Below are positions 10,381-23,170 of a DNA stretch of 64,000 nt, in pieces; positions within the stretch are counted from its first letter, which is position 1, and every line of letters begins with the position of its first letter. Below the pieces are notes generated by a model. The model ran no database searches. It worked only from the letters and a program-made list of their open reading frames with translations, and was not told the origin of the DNA. The stretch is from positions 1 to 64,000 of the forward strand of contig SNVD02014879.1 of the NCBI GenBank assembly GCA_013180625.2. The letters run 5' to 3'. Made by a program: the position numbers and the translations under genes. This stretch comes from Boswellia sacra. Its lineage: Eukaryota > Streptophyta > Magnoliopsida > Sapindales > Burseraceae.

Positions 10381-11340
10381 CAAAGATTCCTCCTGCTATG
10401 GACCAGAATCAAATTCCAAAGGAGAACCAAAATTTGCAGAGGAAGCAAACTGTCATGACTAGATATATCATAAGGCTAAAGGTAAAGTACAGGACCTTCA
10501 TTAAAATATCATTGGTATTTAATTTGAGTAATTAACGCCATATAGTTGATAAGAGAAATATAATCCATCTAATGCCATGGGCTACAGAGGATGTTGGATA
10601 CTTAATCATAAAATGTCTGATATCATGTTTGGGAATTGACAGGTTTATGTATCATTAAGGTACCTAATGATCCTGAGGCTAAGCATGTATATTTCTTGTC
10701 CCCCTCACCTACATTTGTTGCATGAAGAAGAGCCAAAGCAAAGAGAACGTGCCATCAAGAGAAGACAAGATGACTTTATTTTGTACCTTCAGATACAAAA
10801 TCCTGGACAGCACCAAGGGTCCAAGAGGAAGGCCTACCAGCTGAAACTCATGTCCCATTACTGGATCACTTCATGTCCCGAAACTTCAACCTGGTTAGTC
10901 ATGCTTCATATCTTTTCTCGACTTTATTCTATAGTGGTTTGTGTAGCAATCATATATTTAGAATGAAATTCGTTAGTACTTCAAAGTTTGTGTGTGTTTA
11001 ACTCTTCTTGCTGCCTGAAATTTTTGCACTGTGATTGACCCTAGAATGTGTTTCTTGCAGTACTCATCTATGCGAGGATGCTCAGAAAGGTCACAATTTC
11101 GAAGTGAGCTAAAGAATTTCAAAGTGGCCCAGACTATTGCAAGAAGCCATGCCTCATGATTGCACACTCGGAAGTGGGCAGAATGCAAACTCTTGTAGAC
11201 AGTCAGACACAGCTGATCTTTCTGCTCACACGTTGAAGCTAGGTGAAGCAGGAACTTACAAATCCCTGAATCTGATTCTATAGGCAAGAAAATGGACAAC
11301 ATTCTGTATGTAGTTTCAGTCATTGACAAGAAGATCAGTT
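10381..11340 (+). other. CNL 3'-flank exon-like module, copy A
   Basis: Near-identical to 52680-53640. Blocks include an ATG piece reading MDQNQIPKENQNLQRKQTV, a KILDS..KRKAYQL-like piece (interrupted here by a small in-frame insertion) and the tail before the last helix-like block. Frames are broken by stops in different places in different copies, so it probably no longer encodes one protein. Family unknown. Confidence 0.55.
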
Positions 11341-13340
11341 GATAGTTTTCTGTTAGGTGTTAAGCCGATGGTGTTTGCCAGTGTTGTTAAGTTTACTTCA
11401 TGTCATTCTTTAGTAATGAAATGAAGACAAACAACATATCATTTGTAATATGTAAATTCCAATTGGTCAAAATTTGGAATACCAATCTCTCTCATTTGTA
11501 ATTTAACTTTTTCATGTAAAAGTTCATTGATATTTGGCTATGCAATGAAAAGTCTCTTGCTCTGTGCATCAATATACTATTTAATCTGATAAAATGTTTG
11601 ATATAACATCAATCTTTTTTTTTGAAATATTGATTTCACTATGATATAACATCAATCTTTATTTTGAAATATTAATTTCACTATGTAATGCATGAGATTT
11701 GAAGCTCTAAACCTTCTATTTCTCATTAATGATTTTGAATATCTATTTAATGTTCTTATTGAATATATAATAACTTATAATCATAATTTTTATTATCTTC
11801 ACTAAATTTGAGAAAATATAAAAAGAATAGCTAATTCTTAAAATATATCATTGAATTTTAGTAATATTTATTTTTTTATTATGTAGCCAAAGATTAAATT
11901 TTTAAGTAAACTAGCCTCAAAATTTTCATCATAATAAATTTTTAACTTATAATCATAATAAAGATTAAATTTTTATTATGTAGCCAACTTTTTTATTATG
12001 GAGCCAACTTTCCTGGGACTCGCATGTCTTTTGCGATCCCCTCACCTCTCAAATATTTTATTCTATTTTCATCTTATTTATCATTGATTTGAGTCAAGCA
12101 TAACACATAATCAAATTCATGGCATAATGCACGTTATGTTATGGCTTAGATACATAGACGACATGTCGTTCTCATTTTCCTTGGATTGATGATCAGTACT
12201 AGCTGTAATTTGAGCTACTAAACATGCGCCATCTTATTGTTTACTTAAAAATATTCAACAATGGATCTTCTCATCATGAAGTAAACCTATGAGCTTTTCT
12301 AATAAGCAAATGATTCATCTTGATATATTCTACAAAGATGACGTAGCCTGGAAATATAAAAAGAACCATCTCATACAACACATACATGCACCAGAAAGAG
12401 CACCACCCTTCATAGATTAATTAATTAATAGCCATATTTATCCACTAGATTGTTTTTGTTATTGAAACTCAACAACTCATAATGGTGGACACCAATGGGC
12501 AATAACATGGGTTGCCGTCCTTGGCTTTTTTTTTTTGGTTTAATAATTAGTCAATTCATGATAGTCATAAATAATATGGCTTGTTAATTTTAAATTGATG
12601 TTATTTAGGATATGCATCATAACTCAATTTCTATTATTATTAGTATAATGGAGCCTAATGATAAAAAATAATAACTTCAAATCAAAACTCAAAAAGGACA
12701 TAGATGGCTAATAACGATGGCTTACTTACCCAAACTTTTTCTACATGTAATTATACAACTATTAATATTTAAAAATAGTAATTTATAGAGGACAGTAGGC
12801 AATATAATATCGATGCTTTACGTACTCTTAACCTTTTGTGGCTAATTAATTAGGCATTAAATAGGCATCAAGAGATGATGATTTTGCCCTACTTAATTAT
12901 TATTATTATTCTTTATCCCTGTCTTGAGTTTAATTTAGTGAAATTCTAATTCTTTTTTATAACCTAAACAAAATATCCAATTGTTTTAAATAAATTGAGT
13001 TGTTGAATTTTATTATTTTATAATTAATAAAAGAAAAAGGGAAATTTTCTTAGTTAATCAATTTTATAATTTTACATAATATTACTTGGCTAAGAGTTAA
13101 TTAATTTTAAGCTTATTATATAACTGATTAATACTTGTAGTTACAACTTCAATTTTAACGTATTCCTTTCACACGCCGCTGTCCACGAAAGCTCATTAAT
13201 ATTATTAACGATTTCTGGTGGAAAGTGAGGCCATCATGGTGCAATTTCTTAATGCTATTTTGATAAAATAGTTGGTTGTTGCCAGGAAACATCACTCACA
13301 TGTCTCATCAATTAATTATCATATATTTGAAGGTGTCAAT
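11341..13340. other. Intergenic DNA upstream of CNL B
   Basis: AT-rich, no gene seen. It holds a 43-bp tandem duplication (11600-11684). A block at about 12345-12720 (with TTATCCACTAG and a GGTGGACACC segment) is repeated at 42490-42900 and 44505-44900 upstream of D. Confidence 0.5.
11600..11684 (+). repeat. 43-bp tandem duplication
   Basis: Two adjacent copies begin GATATAACATCAATCTTT (11600 and 11643). The paralogous site near 53890 has a single copy, so the duplication is specific to this unit. Confidence 0.75.
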
Positions 13341-13346
13341 TTGACC
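13341..13346 (+). promoter_or_regulatory. W-box TTGACC upstream of CNL B
   Basis: TTGACC 213 bp before the ATG, again in context CAATTTGACC although the rest of this promoter is diverged from those of A, C and D. Confidence 0.4.
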
Positions 13347-13553
13347 ATATTGTGGAAATGAAATATAAATTTAATTTAATTCTTTGGCCTTTTTGCACGT
13401 AGAATATGCCGTAGTATATACAGGAAGTTTGAAACAAATGAAGGCTAACAAATTGACAACATAATAATCAAGCGCATATCAAATATCTTGCTAATCAGTT
13501 TTTTCTATTAATTTGCGACTCATTCATTCACTATTTACCATCTAATTCTGATA

Positions 13554-16406
13554 ATGGCGGCCGAAGCAATTCTTTCTGCTGTCTTGCAGCAGCTTGTTTC
13601 CGTCACTTCAGAGGAGGCACGGCGACAGATCAGCCTAGTTGGGGGTGTTGGCGAAGAAGTTGACAAGCTTAAGAGCAATCTTCTAGCTATTCAAGCTGTG
13701 CTGTTTGATGCAGAGCAGAGACAAGTGAAGGAGGAAAGTGTCAGATTTTGGTTAGATCAACTCAAAGACACATCCTATGACATGGAAGATTTGCTGGATG
13801 AGTGGAATACTGAACTGATGAAATTGGGCCATGAAAGTGCTGATCTTGTCTCTAAGAAGAAAAAGAAGGTATGTTTCTTCTTTCCCAGTATTTCTTGCTT
13901 TGGTATCAAACAAGTTGTTTTACGTCGTGACATCGCGATCAAGATAAAAGAAATAAATCAAAAACTGCATTCTATTAACAAACAGAAGAATGATTATCAC
14001 CTTAATGAGGTTCGGGCAGTTGAGAAACCAAAGCGAGTACAAAAGATTTCCATGGCTGACGAGTCTGAGATATATGGTAGAAATGATGAGAAAAACACCT
14101 TAGTAAGCAATTTATTGTGTGAGAGTAGTATGGCACATGATGGCCTCCAAGTCATGGCAATTGTAGGCATGGGGGGAATTGGAAAGACTACTCTTGCTCA
14201 ATTAGCCTACAATAGTAGTGAGGTTATAAGTTATTTTCAAGAAAGAGTATGGGTTTGTGTATCCGATCCTTTTGATGAGATTAGGATTGCCAAAGCAATC
14301 ATTAAGTCTTTGAAACCTAATTTTGACTCTGATTCAGAAGAATTAGAATATCTTATGCAAAGCATTCGGGGATCCATTAGAGAAAAGAAATTTCTTCTTG
14401 TTTTAGATGATGTGTGGACAGATGATTATGATAAATGGGAACCATTCTATCATTGTCTAAAGAATGGTCTCCATGGAACCAGAATTTTGATTACCACACG
14501 TAATAAGGCAGTGGCATGTATGATGAAATCAATCCATATTATGACTATTGGTGAGTTGTCTAAAGATTATTGTCAATCATTGTTTAGGCACATAGCATTT
14601 TCTGATAGGCCTTCGGCGGAGTGTGAAAAATTAGAAAAAATTGGCGAAAAAATTGTTGAAAAGTGCAAGGGGCTGCCTCTAGCAATAAAAAGTATTGGAA
14701 GTCTCTTACGCTACAAAGAAACTAGAGAAGAGTGGCAATTAATCTTAGATAATGAATTATGGAAATTAGAGTCATTTGAAAGAGGCATTTTCCCCCCTCT
14801 ATTGTTGAGTTATAATGATTTACCTCCTATGGTAAAATCATGTTTCTTATATTGTGCCATCTTTCCCAAAGATTGGGAAATAAGTAGAAATGAATTAATC
14901 CATTTATGGATGGCTCAAGGTTATTTATCGTTAAACCAAAATAGAGAGATGGAGATAATTGGTAAAGAATATTTTGATATCTTAGCTTCCTAATCCTTCT
15001 TTCAAGAGTTCAAAAAAGATGAATTTGATGGTTACAATTTAAAATGTAAAATGCATGATATAGTGCATGATGTCGCATTATTTCTCTCTCGGAATGAATG
15101 TCTTGCGGTTGAAGACAGTGATATTGAAAAATCGAGCACAAACTCTTCTCTTGATAAAACTCGTCATTTAATGTTTACTATAACTAAAGGGGGACGTTGT
15201 CCAATCTTTGGAGCTAATCTCAAAAATTTGCGTAGTCTTTTAATTCATGATAATTTATTCTTACAATATCCTCAATGCACAATGAACATTGAGCAATTAA
15301 CTCATTTAAGGGCATTAAGGTTTCAACGTTTCTTGAATCAAGTTCCAAAAGAAATTACAAAATTGATATATTTGAGATTTCTTCATTTGAGTGTGGGAAG
15401 GGAGGTGACATCATTACCTGACACCTTATGTGAGTTATACAATTTACAAACTTTAAGGGTTGACAGTAGCCATTTGATAAGATTACCTCATGGGATGGAA
15501 AAGTTAATTAAACTAAGGCATCTATTAATCTCTTACTGTAAGAGACTAAGTTGCATGCCAAAGGGAATTGAGAAATTAACTTGTCTTCGAACATTAACAT
15601 TTTTTGTTGTTGATGGTAGTGGTGATGACAATAATGCCGGTACTCTTGGAGCTTTAAAAAATTTGAATCAACTTAGAGGATCTCTTGATGTAAATTTGTT
15701 GGGAAATGTAAAAGATGTGAGTGAGATTAAGAAGGCCGAACTTTGGAACAAAAAAAATCTGGCTAAGTTGGGTTTAGACTTTAGAAGAACCATGCTTGTT
15801 GATGCTGACCATGAAATACTCCTTAAAGCCTTTCAACCACCTCCTCCAAATTTAGAGGTTTTACGGATACATTGTTACACAGGCAAGATTGTATCCCCCA
15901 ATTGGATGATGTCACTTAGCACACTGAAGAAATTAGTTCTTGACAGTTGTAACAGTTGGGAGTGTTTGCCTCCTTTAGGAAAATGGCCATACCTTGAATC
16001 ACTTGAGATAAACTGGATGAATAAGATAAAAAGAGTGAGTAATGAATTCTTGGGTGTCGAAAGTGGTGGTTCATCATTATCGTCTTCAAACATTATTATC
16101 TTTCCCAGATTGACATCTCTTGAATTCCATAGAATGGAAAGTTGGGAAGAATGGGATTATGAGATTACAAGGAAGGATAAAGAAGATATTAGAATCATGC
16201 CACATCTCCGATCCTTGCAAATTCTTGACTGCCCTAAATTAAGAGTGTTGCCAGAAGAGCTTTTTCAGAGGACGATGTTAGTGGAATTGAAGATAAAAGA
16301 TGAAAGATATTGGTACAGTAGAGGAGAGCCGAGCCAAATTCTAAAGGAACGATATGAAGAATGGAGCAGTAGAAGACAGACACAGAGACTGTCCACATCC
16401 AACTAG
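13554..16406 (+). pseudogene. CNL B, interrupted by one in-frame stop
   Basis: RGA-like CNL of 951 codons. Codon 480 is TAA (14991-14993), at the place where A, C and D have the Arg of RSFFQ. The frame is otherwise open to 16406 without shifts. As it stands it could give a 479-residue CC-NB-ARC protein: MEDLLDEW (about 77-84), GMGGIGKTT (205-213), LVLDDVW, TRILITTR, GLPLA and CFLYCAIFPKD are intact, but MHD and the LRRs lie beyond the stop. The sequence is the most diverged of the four, yet LRRs keep spacing and the C-terminal ERYEEW. This is probably a recent inactivation or a truncated CN-type gene. A sequencing error at one codon is also possible, though two base changes from CGA are needed. 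Confidence 0.85.
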
Positions 16407-17358
16407 CTGACTTTTGCAAAGAGATGGTCCCCAGAACTTTCAAAAGACTGCATCTGCGACTGATCCTGCAGGTAATTTATTTTCACTCTTCTTTTTAGTT
16501 ATCTGCTATTTGCTACGACACAGGGATAAACTTTCTCAAATTCTAACTTTCAATTTGATAGGATTGGAATTATTTTTTTTTTTAAATAATGTGTTGTATT
16601 GGAGAATTTTGCTATAGTAAAACGTTATGTCAATTGTGCAGGAATATATCCAGAAATTTCTATCAAAATATAGATTCCCAGTTTGGTTCTCACAACCTCT
16701 TCAATGTGGAGCTGTCAGCATGATACGGTTTTCTTGAGTGAAAAACGGCTGATGATTACATGAAATATGAACTAGGTAAGTAACTATAAGCATAATTCTT
16801 TTGTAAACTTCTATGTTTGTTTTGTACTGTCACAAATGTGTTTGCTGATATGAAGCTTTCCTGTTACAGCCCCTGAACCATTTAATAATGAAGACGCATG
16901 AATTTTTTGTCCCTCTCACTTTAGTGGTTTTTTGGCATACAAAAGAGGAATGGAAGAATGAGACAAGCTGAAAAAGATGGGAAATTTTATAGCAAAAGTT
17001 TTAGTAACTTTTTCAACCCTAGCTCAGTTTTCTTCCCTCAAGGTACAGGTAGAAATCATGTTGTTGCTGTTCAGCCAATCTACGCTTTTTGCAATTACTA
17101 TTTTTTATCTTCTCTGAATGAATAAAATTTAAATCAAAGGTTCACCATTCATAAGTAAAAAGAAATTTACTTTAATTACCTTGTGAACTATGTTTAGAAA
17201 AGAAGAGAGGTTGATGAGAAAGGATTAGCCGAAATGCACCACTAATTGAATTTATATGTGCAGTGACTAATTGAATTTATGGTGGCACATAAAAGTTACA
17301 TCATCAGCAGGCTAATGGCAGTGCTTTCAATTATTGTAATTTCAACCGAGTAGGCAAC
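16407..17358 (+). other. 3' flank of CNL B, first part
   Basis: Conserved but diverged relative to C and D: CCCAGAACTTTC, a CTGCAGGTAATTT donor-like join, CTGTTACAGCCCC acceptor-like join and TTCCCTCAAGGTACAG. Supports a shared multi-intron 3' UTR. No protein is seen. Confidence 0.4.
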
Positions 17359-17619
17359 CTTAATGTAATATCCTATTTTTTTTGTAATGTATATTATAAC
17401 ATGTGTTATGGTTACATGTGTAATATATGTATTAATGTGTTATGTGTTGGATTTGTAATGTAATAGATGAGAGATGATGGGCTTAGGGGAAAGTTGGAAA
17501 GGAAGGGAGCACTAAATGGAAATTGTGCTTTATGATATTTAATAAATAGGAAGAATTCTAGAATTTCTTCCATCCTTGCTTTCTAAACACACGTTCCAGC
17601 CCTTCACTCCCTCTAAGCT

Positions 17620-17648
17620 CCACACACACACACACACACACACACACA
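17620..17648. repeat. (CA)14 microsatellite
   Basis: Uninterrupted CA dinucleotides inside the solo LTR. Confidence 0.9.
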
Positions 17649-18940
17649 ACTTCACCAAGAATTCAAGCAAGCAAGTGGTAAGAACTCTTCTCTCCTTTAG
17701 AATTCTTGTGTTATTGTGTATGTATTTGCAATAATTCTTTTGGGTTGTGATGTGAGTATGTGAATTATTGTTTGTGCTGCTGGAAATTTGTGTGGAAACA
17801 TGAATTTGAATGAGTTTTGAATGTATCTAAGCAAGAGAATGAAGATATAAGCTAGAATTGAGAGTTTAGTTTAAATCCTGGAAATTTTGTTACACTGAGC
17901 AGTGCATGTTCCGAAAATTACCAAAAATCAGGGGGACATTTTCTTGTTCTGAAATTTTTATAGATGAAAATAGACATGTCCAGGAGTATATAGCAATTGG
18001 ATTCACTCAAAAATTCGAAGTAGGTGATTTGTAGTGAATTTTTGAATTTCTGGTATGGTATTGCACATTTCCCCTGTCTTAGAACAGAGTAGGGGAAGAC
18101 GATTTTAATTGAAGGTCCAAATCTTCATATAATTACCTGATTTTTGGTATGCAAGTCCTTTTATGTGTCATATATGAGACTGTAAATTTTCACTGAGATT
18201 GAAGGTCTGTGTGAATTGTTATAGATTTTTAAAGTTGGCTTGTTAAAACTGGAATTTTTAGTTTCCAAAACAGGGCAGTTAGAAATAAATGTATTTGAAT
18301 GGGTTAAACACCTTGAAAAGCCCTGATTTTTGGTATGGAGGTATATATATATATGTTATATACCAGCATGTAAATTTTTGTAGCCATTTGAGTAGGATTG
18401 AAATTCCTACAAATTTTTAAGTTGATAGTGCTCAGTGAAGTCAATGCAGTGGCAGGATGGTTGAGGTAATGAATTTGATTATTTTGAGTGACCTAATGAC
18501 CCCAGTTTGCTCTAAAAATTTTAATTAGACATGGGGCATGTGTCTAAAAGATTTTTACCAAATTGTGTGAATTTTGAAAGTAGAAAAGTGTTGTTGTAAA
18601 TTGTTTATCAAAGTAAGTATAGAAATAGAGCCAAAAAGGGGAAATGTTTTACAAGTGTATGGTGACCTAAAAAGAGATTTTTTGTTTTATTTTTAGGTCA
18701 ATCAAAAGCATTAAAAAGCAGCCATACAAGGTAAGTAAGCTAACTAATCTTAGGCTACAATAAATTGTGTACTATATGTATGAAATTTTGTGGATTGTAA
18801 CACTATTAAATGCTGGCAACTTGATGCTTGAATGTGAAATATTGTGACTGTTTTCGAAGCCTGATATAGAGCTTCTTTTATGTGACCGATTGTGAATGAT
18901 AAGACGTGATTAGCATGCCAAGACCTAGGAAGTTTAGCTC

Positions 18941-19292
18941 TCATAGCTTGAGGGGAGGTCTGGACCATGTGTTTCTCTAAACGAGATTCGGTAGCATGGG
19001 CCCGGTATCACTCGGATTGTCAGACTAGCCTCGAGCTATTTCAAGTGTAGGCATCTAAATGTATTCGTATTGTTCTGTACTGTTCCATGGCTTGAGGGGA
19101 GGTCTGGACCATGTGTTTCTTTAGATGAGATTCGGTAGCATGGACCCGGTATCACCCGGATTGTCAGACTATCCTTGAGCATTCCGTACTCCCATGGTTT
19201 GAGGGGAGATTTGGACCATGTGTTTCTCTAGACGAGATTCGGTAGCATGGGCCCGGTATCACCCGGATTGTCAGACTAGCCTTGAGCTATTA
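18941..19292. repeat. Three tandem copies of a ~100-bp unit within the LTR
   Basis: Units start near 18947, 19091 and 19198 and share CTTGAGGGGAGGTCTGGACC, CGGTAGCATGG, CCGGTATCAC and TTGTCAGACTA. Spacing is 144 then 107 bp; a 40-bp spacer separates copies 1 and 2. Confidence 0.85.
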
Positions 19293-19924
19293 TATGGGAA
19301 CTGACTGTGAAATGAAAAGTCCTACCTTGATTAGAGAGTCTTTTCCCCTAGGTGACTGTAACTGATACTGTGGAAGCTTCCTCAATATGTGATTGTGATT
19401 ATGCACGAAAAAGCAATGAGTAGAGAAATGTGAACTCACTTATATGAGGTTGAATCGACCTATAGAGGTCTAATGTAACCGAAGTGAACTTGAAGCATTT
19501 CTTTTCTTTACAATTTAGATAATGCTTGTGTAGTTAGAAATGGATATTTTCATACTGTGAATTGAATTCTATTGCTATTGTTTATTGCTGTATATTCGCT
19601 TGGCTTACTTACTGAGTTTTACTCATGAAAGTTGTTGTGTGCCTTAGGTGATCAATAGATTGAGCTAGGGATGGAGGACTTTTGGCATTGTTGACAGAGT
19701 TCCCTTGGCAACCATAGACCGCTGCTCTATATTTGCATAGCCATACTGTAGAACTTCTTTTGATTTTTGAATGTACATAAATGCAGTAGAATGAGGTGGT
19801 TGTTATTAGGAACTCTATTTGGAGTTATACTTTTATTAATCCTTGAAAGAAATATTAGAGTTCATATTTAAATGACCGTATAAATGCTATATTTTGTATG
19901 TCGAGTATGGGTTGTGACACTTAA

Positions 19925-21469
19925 TATTTGAAAAACGAATGGAGGAAAATGTTGATGGATTCCAACACCTACAGGTATTGGCCTGAAGGACCATCTTTCC
20001 ACTTGAAAATATATATATCTCTGCTTCGTAGGGCATCTAGTGTTATTTCTTGAAATGTTAAAAGCATTTTTATGACAATCTACTTATGTGAGCAAAAAGA
20101 TTATGTTTTCGGTTACTTCTTACAGGTAGAAAAGTCAGGATTATCTTATCAAGAAGTCATTGTAGCAAATCCATATCTGATACAGAGATGCTTAGAGAGT
20201 AATTCTGCCCATTTGATGGCCTTTCTGCATTATGATGACTGTAGATTGATCCCTTCACGAAGTTCTTCAAAATGTATAGTTATATAATGGAATTCTAAGT
20301 GCAGTGATAAAATTGCAAGTTTTTTAAGTCACTTTTTATCTTATTCTAAACCTATTTAACTTAAAACTCTTAAGTACAATAAGCTTATTCTTTGTTGCAG
20401 CCTAATGGACAAAATTTTCAAATGGCACAGGAGGCATTCTTCATTATGAACATTGGAGATTACTTAAATTTTTCGGATATGGTATATGATTGGTCCTATT
20501 ATTTCCTTCCTTTTTCCTTTGTCCTGCTTATGGATTTTGTGCTGAACCCGCTGACTGATCATTGCAGAACAAAAAATTTGGATGACAATACCTCTGAACC
20601 AACATTGTTCGTATTGAAAACTCAAGGAATCAGTGCGATGGTGTGCACCAGTAAACGAGGCAAGTGGCTTTGGTTGTTATAATGCATGCATTTTCTGATC
20701 ATGTATTTTTGACAAGTCATGTTTCAGCTTTCAACTTTTTTTCTTGAGAAAGATGGCAGTCATGCCACTTTTCCAACCGAAAACTGACCGCAACTTTCCA
20801 AGAAAAGGCGAAATGTCATGCCACATTTCCACATACTGTGAAGAAAGGTAAAAAACAATGGTCCTTTAATAAATCATGGATATTTTGCAATGGTGTAATC
20901 AATGAAATTTAACCCACCTTACGTGAACTTTGAGTTTTTATGGTATAAGGATCTTGAAATTCATTATTCGAAATCCTATTTAGCAATTGTTAGGTTAATG
21001 CAGTAGGAGCTCAATTTTGGGTGCCACCACTAGATCACTTCACTTCCAATATTCTATTCTATAACAATAACAACATAAGTTTGTTTTAATCGAGTGGCGG
21101 AAGCGTTTCTAATAAAAAGTTTTGACAAACAAAAATTATTTTTTATGTTACTAATATCAGTGACTGAGTATGCACTGTTTTTGGATTTTTTAGATTATTA
21201 CCTTTTTTTCCAGACACCCTTCTTGCGGACTTTGTGACTTGAAGAGCAACTGAGAATTTGTCAATCCCTTAAAAAGTTGACAAAATTGCTGCTGATTGAT
21301 GGAAGTTGAATTAATATCGGATGACGCAAGTGCGACATTGAACTAGGCAAGTGGCTTTAATTTAATTTCTCTTATTACAAGGTTTATATTTCTTTATTTG
21401 TCAATGTATGACAAGCTTGTTTCCTTTTTTTTTTTCCCCTTCGTTGTTTCTTCTTTTTCTTTGCCTGTG
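19925..21469 (+). other. 3' flank of CNL B, second part
   Basis: Continues the exon-like pattern after the solo LTR. A block at 20395-20480 reads PNGQNFQMAQEAFFIMN and corresponds to the block near 9500 and 51805; a block near 20570-20660 corresponds to 9715 and 52020. No recognisable protein. Confidence 0.4.
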
Positions 21470-22440
21470 CAAAGATTCCTCCTGCTAGTTGTAGACGAGA
21501 CATCAAAACAGATAAACATATTTGCAGAGGAACCAAAACTGTCATGCCTAGAAATATCATGAGGTTGAAGGTAAAGAACAGGACCTTCGTTACTGTATCA
21601 TTGTTATTTGAGTAATTGATGCCATACAGTTGATTGGTCAAACCGTCTACTGGCAGGGACTACACGGGATCTTGAGTACATACGGATAAATATTCCAATA
21701 TAAAATTTGGCAGGTTTATTTCTCATTGAGGAAGGTCCTTGATAATCCTGACCGGAATTCTTTACATGAGGAAGAGCCAAAGAAAAGATGATTTGGCATC
21801 AAAACAACGCAAAAATATTTTTCTCTATTTTTGTACCTTTGAGATGCAAGTCCTAGGCAGCACCAAGAGAAAGGCATAAGAGCTGGCCGTTGGGGGCCAT
21901 TACTGGATCACTTCATCATGATGTCCCTAAAATTCGATCTGGTTAGTGATGCTTCATATCTTTTGAAGAATTTATCCTATTCTTGCTTTTGTAAACAATA
22001 GTTTGTGTGTATTAAACTCTTCTAACAGCCTGATATTGTGCAGTGACTAATCCTATAATGTGTTTCTTGCGTAAAAAGTATTCAGTGACTAATCCTATAA
22101 CGTGTTTCTTGCGTAGAAAGTATTCTTCTTAAACATTCTCTTATTCAGTACTTATCCATGCAAGGATGCTTTCAAAGTGGCTAAAATTTCGAAGTGGCCA
22201 TAATAGTAATGCTGGAGCTTGATGCAGAAGCGGCTCATATGCAAGAAGCCAAGTCACATGATTGCAGACTTCAAGTGGTAGAACGCAAACTCTTGCAGAC
22301 AGTCAGACAGCTGATCTTAGAGCTCACACGGAGATGTCAGGTGAAGCAGGAACTTAACAAATCCCTGAATCTGGTTCTATAGAAGTTGAACATTTTGGCA
22401 AGAAAATTGACAACTGGGTTCAAGTCTTTTAATCTCCTGA
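21470..22440 (+). other. CNL 3'-flank exon-like module, copy B
   Basis: The most diverged of the five modules. Its last block has the longest helical frame: 22194-22382 ends QVKQELNKSLNLVL and looks amphipathic, with Leu/Val spacing suggestive of a coiled coil. Copy C ends similarly (LKQELANPLI). This hints that the module was once a terminal coding exon. A 42-bp tandem duplication lies at 22041-22124. Confidence 0.5.
22041..22124 (+). repeat. 42-bp tandem duplication
   Basis: Two adjacent copies start CAGTGACTAATCCTATAA (22041 and 22083), differing at two positions. It contains the intron-end-like TTTCTTGCGTA. Confidence 0.8.
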
Positions 22441-22789
22441 TGTCTTTTCCAGTCGTTGACAAAGAAGATAAGTTTCGGTTAGTTTTCTGTTAGCCGAGAT
22501 GGTGTTTACTAGTTCTGCAAGTAGACTAAAAAATTGGAATACCTATCTCTCTCATTTTTAATTGAACTTCTTTCATGTAAAAGTCCACTTATGTCTTGGT
22601 TAATCAATGAAATTTGTCACGCTCTATTCATTATAATAATATTTCATCTAATAATATGTTTGATATACAATCAATCTATATTTCGCAATATTAAATTCAA
22701 TAGGTAATGTGTTGAACATGAAGCTCTAAATCATCTATTTCGTATATACATGATTTTACAGTCCTGTTTGATATGGTATATTTCAATGT
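22441..22789. other. Tail of 3' flank B
   Basis: AT-rich; matches 831-1300. No gene seen. Confidence 0.45.
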
Positions 22790-23170
22790 AATCTTTCCAG
22801 GAAATTTTCATACCAGAGGTCTCGGTATCTCCATGAGCCATAGCTGGGTTCTGTAGGGCCACATCCGCTAAAATTAAAGAACGGGCTATGTATTAATGGG
22901 CCGAGCCATAAACCACATGGGAGCTCACAGAACATTGAGGAGCAGAGCAACAGAAGTAACAAAAGCCCCCAGCAAAGGCCTCGTATGACGCCCTTCATCC
23001 ACTCCAAAAATGTACCTCAGCCTACTTTTGGCTTCTCGGAGGCCCCCAAACGGCTACTAAATTCCCATATGCCCTGGCCAAATTGAAGGGAAGAGAGACA
23101 AGCAGGAAAGAAGGACCACGATTGAAAGGTCAATGAAATGAATACTTGTGTCTAGCGTTATATTGAAGCA
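22790..23170. promoter_or_regulatory. Site II-containing conserved block, copy 2
   Basis: Diverged copy of 1310-1790. One TGGGCC remains near 22898 (ATTAATGGGCC). The GAGGAGCAGAGCAA and ACGGCTACTAAATTCCCATA segments are kept. No coding frame is shared between copies. Confidence 0.35.

Larger units (their letters stand above)
17364..19919. mobile_element. Solo LTR, probable Ty3/gypsy type
   Basis: A 2556-bp insertion in the 3' flank of B. It starts TGTAATATCC and ends GGGTTGTGACA, the TG...CA ends and near-complementary termini usual in plant Ty3/gypsy LTRs. A perfect 5-bp target duplication CTTAA flanks it (17359-17363 and 19920-19924). No gag-pol sequence is present inside, so I read it as a solo LTR left after recombination. 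Orientation cannot be fixed. It contains a (CA)n microsatellite (about 17620-17648) and a threefold internal repeat (18941-19292). Confidence 0.8.

Noticed and set aside
22194..22382. A stand-alone small coiled-coil protein
   Set aside because: It starts mid-block, homologous blocks are broken by stops in other copies, and a splice-dependent terminal exon explains it better.
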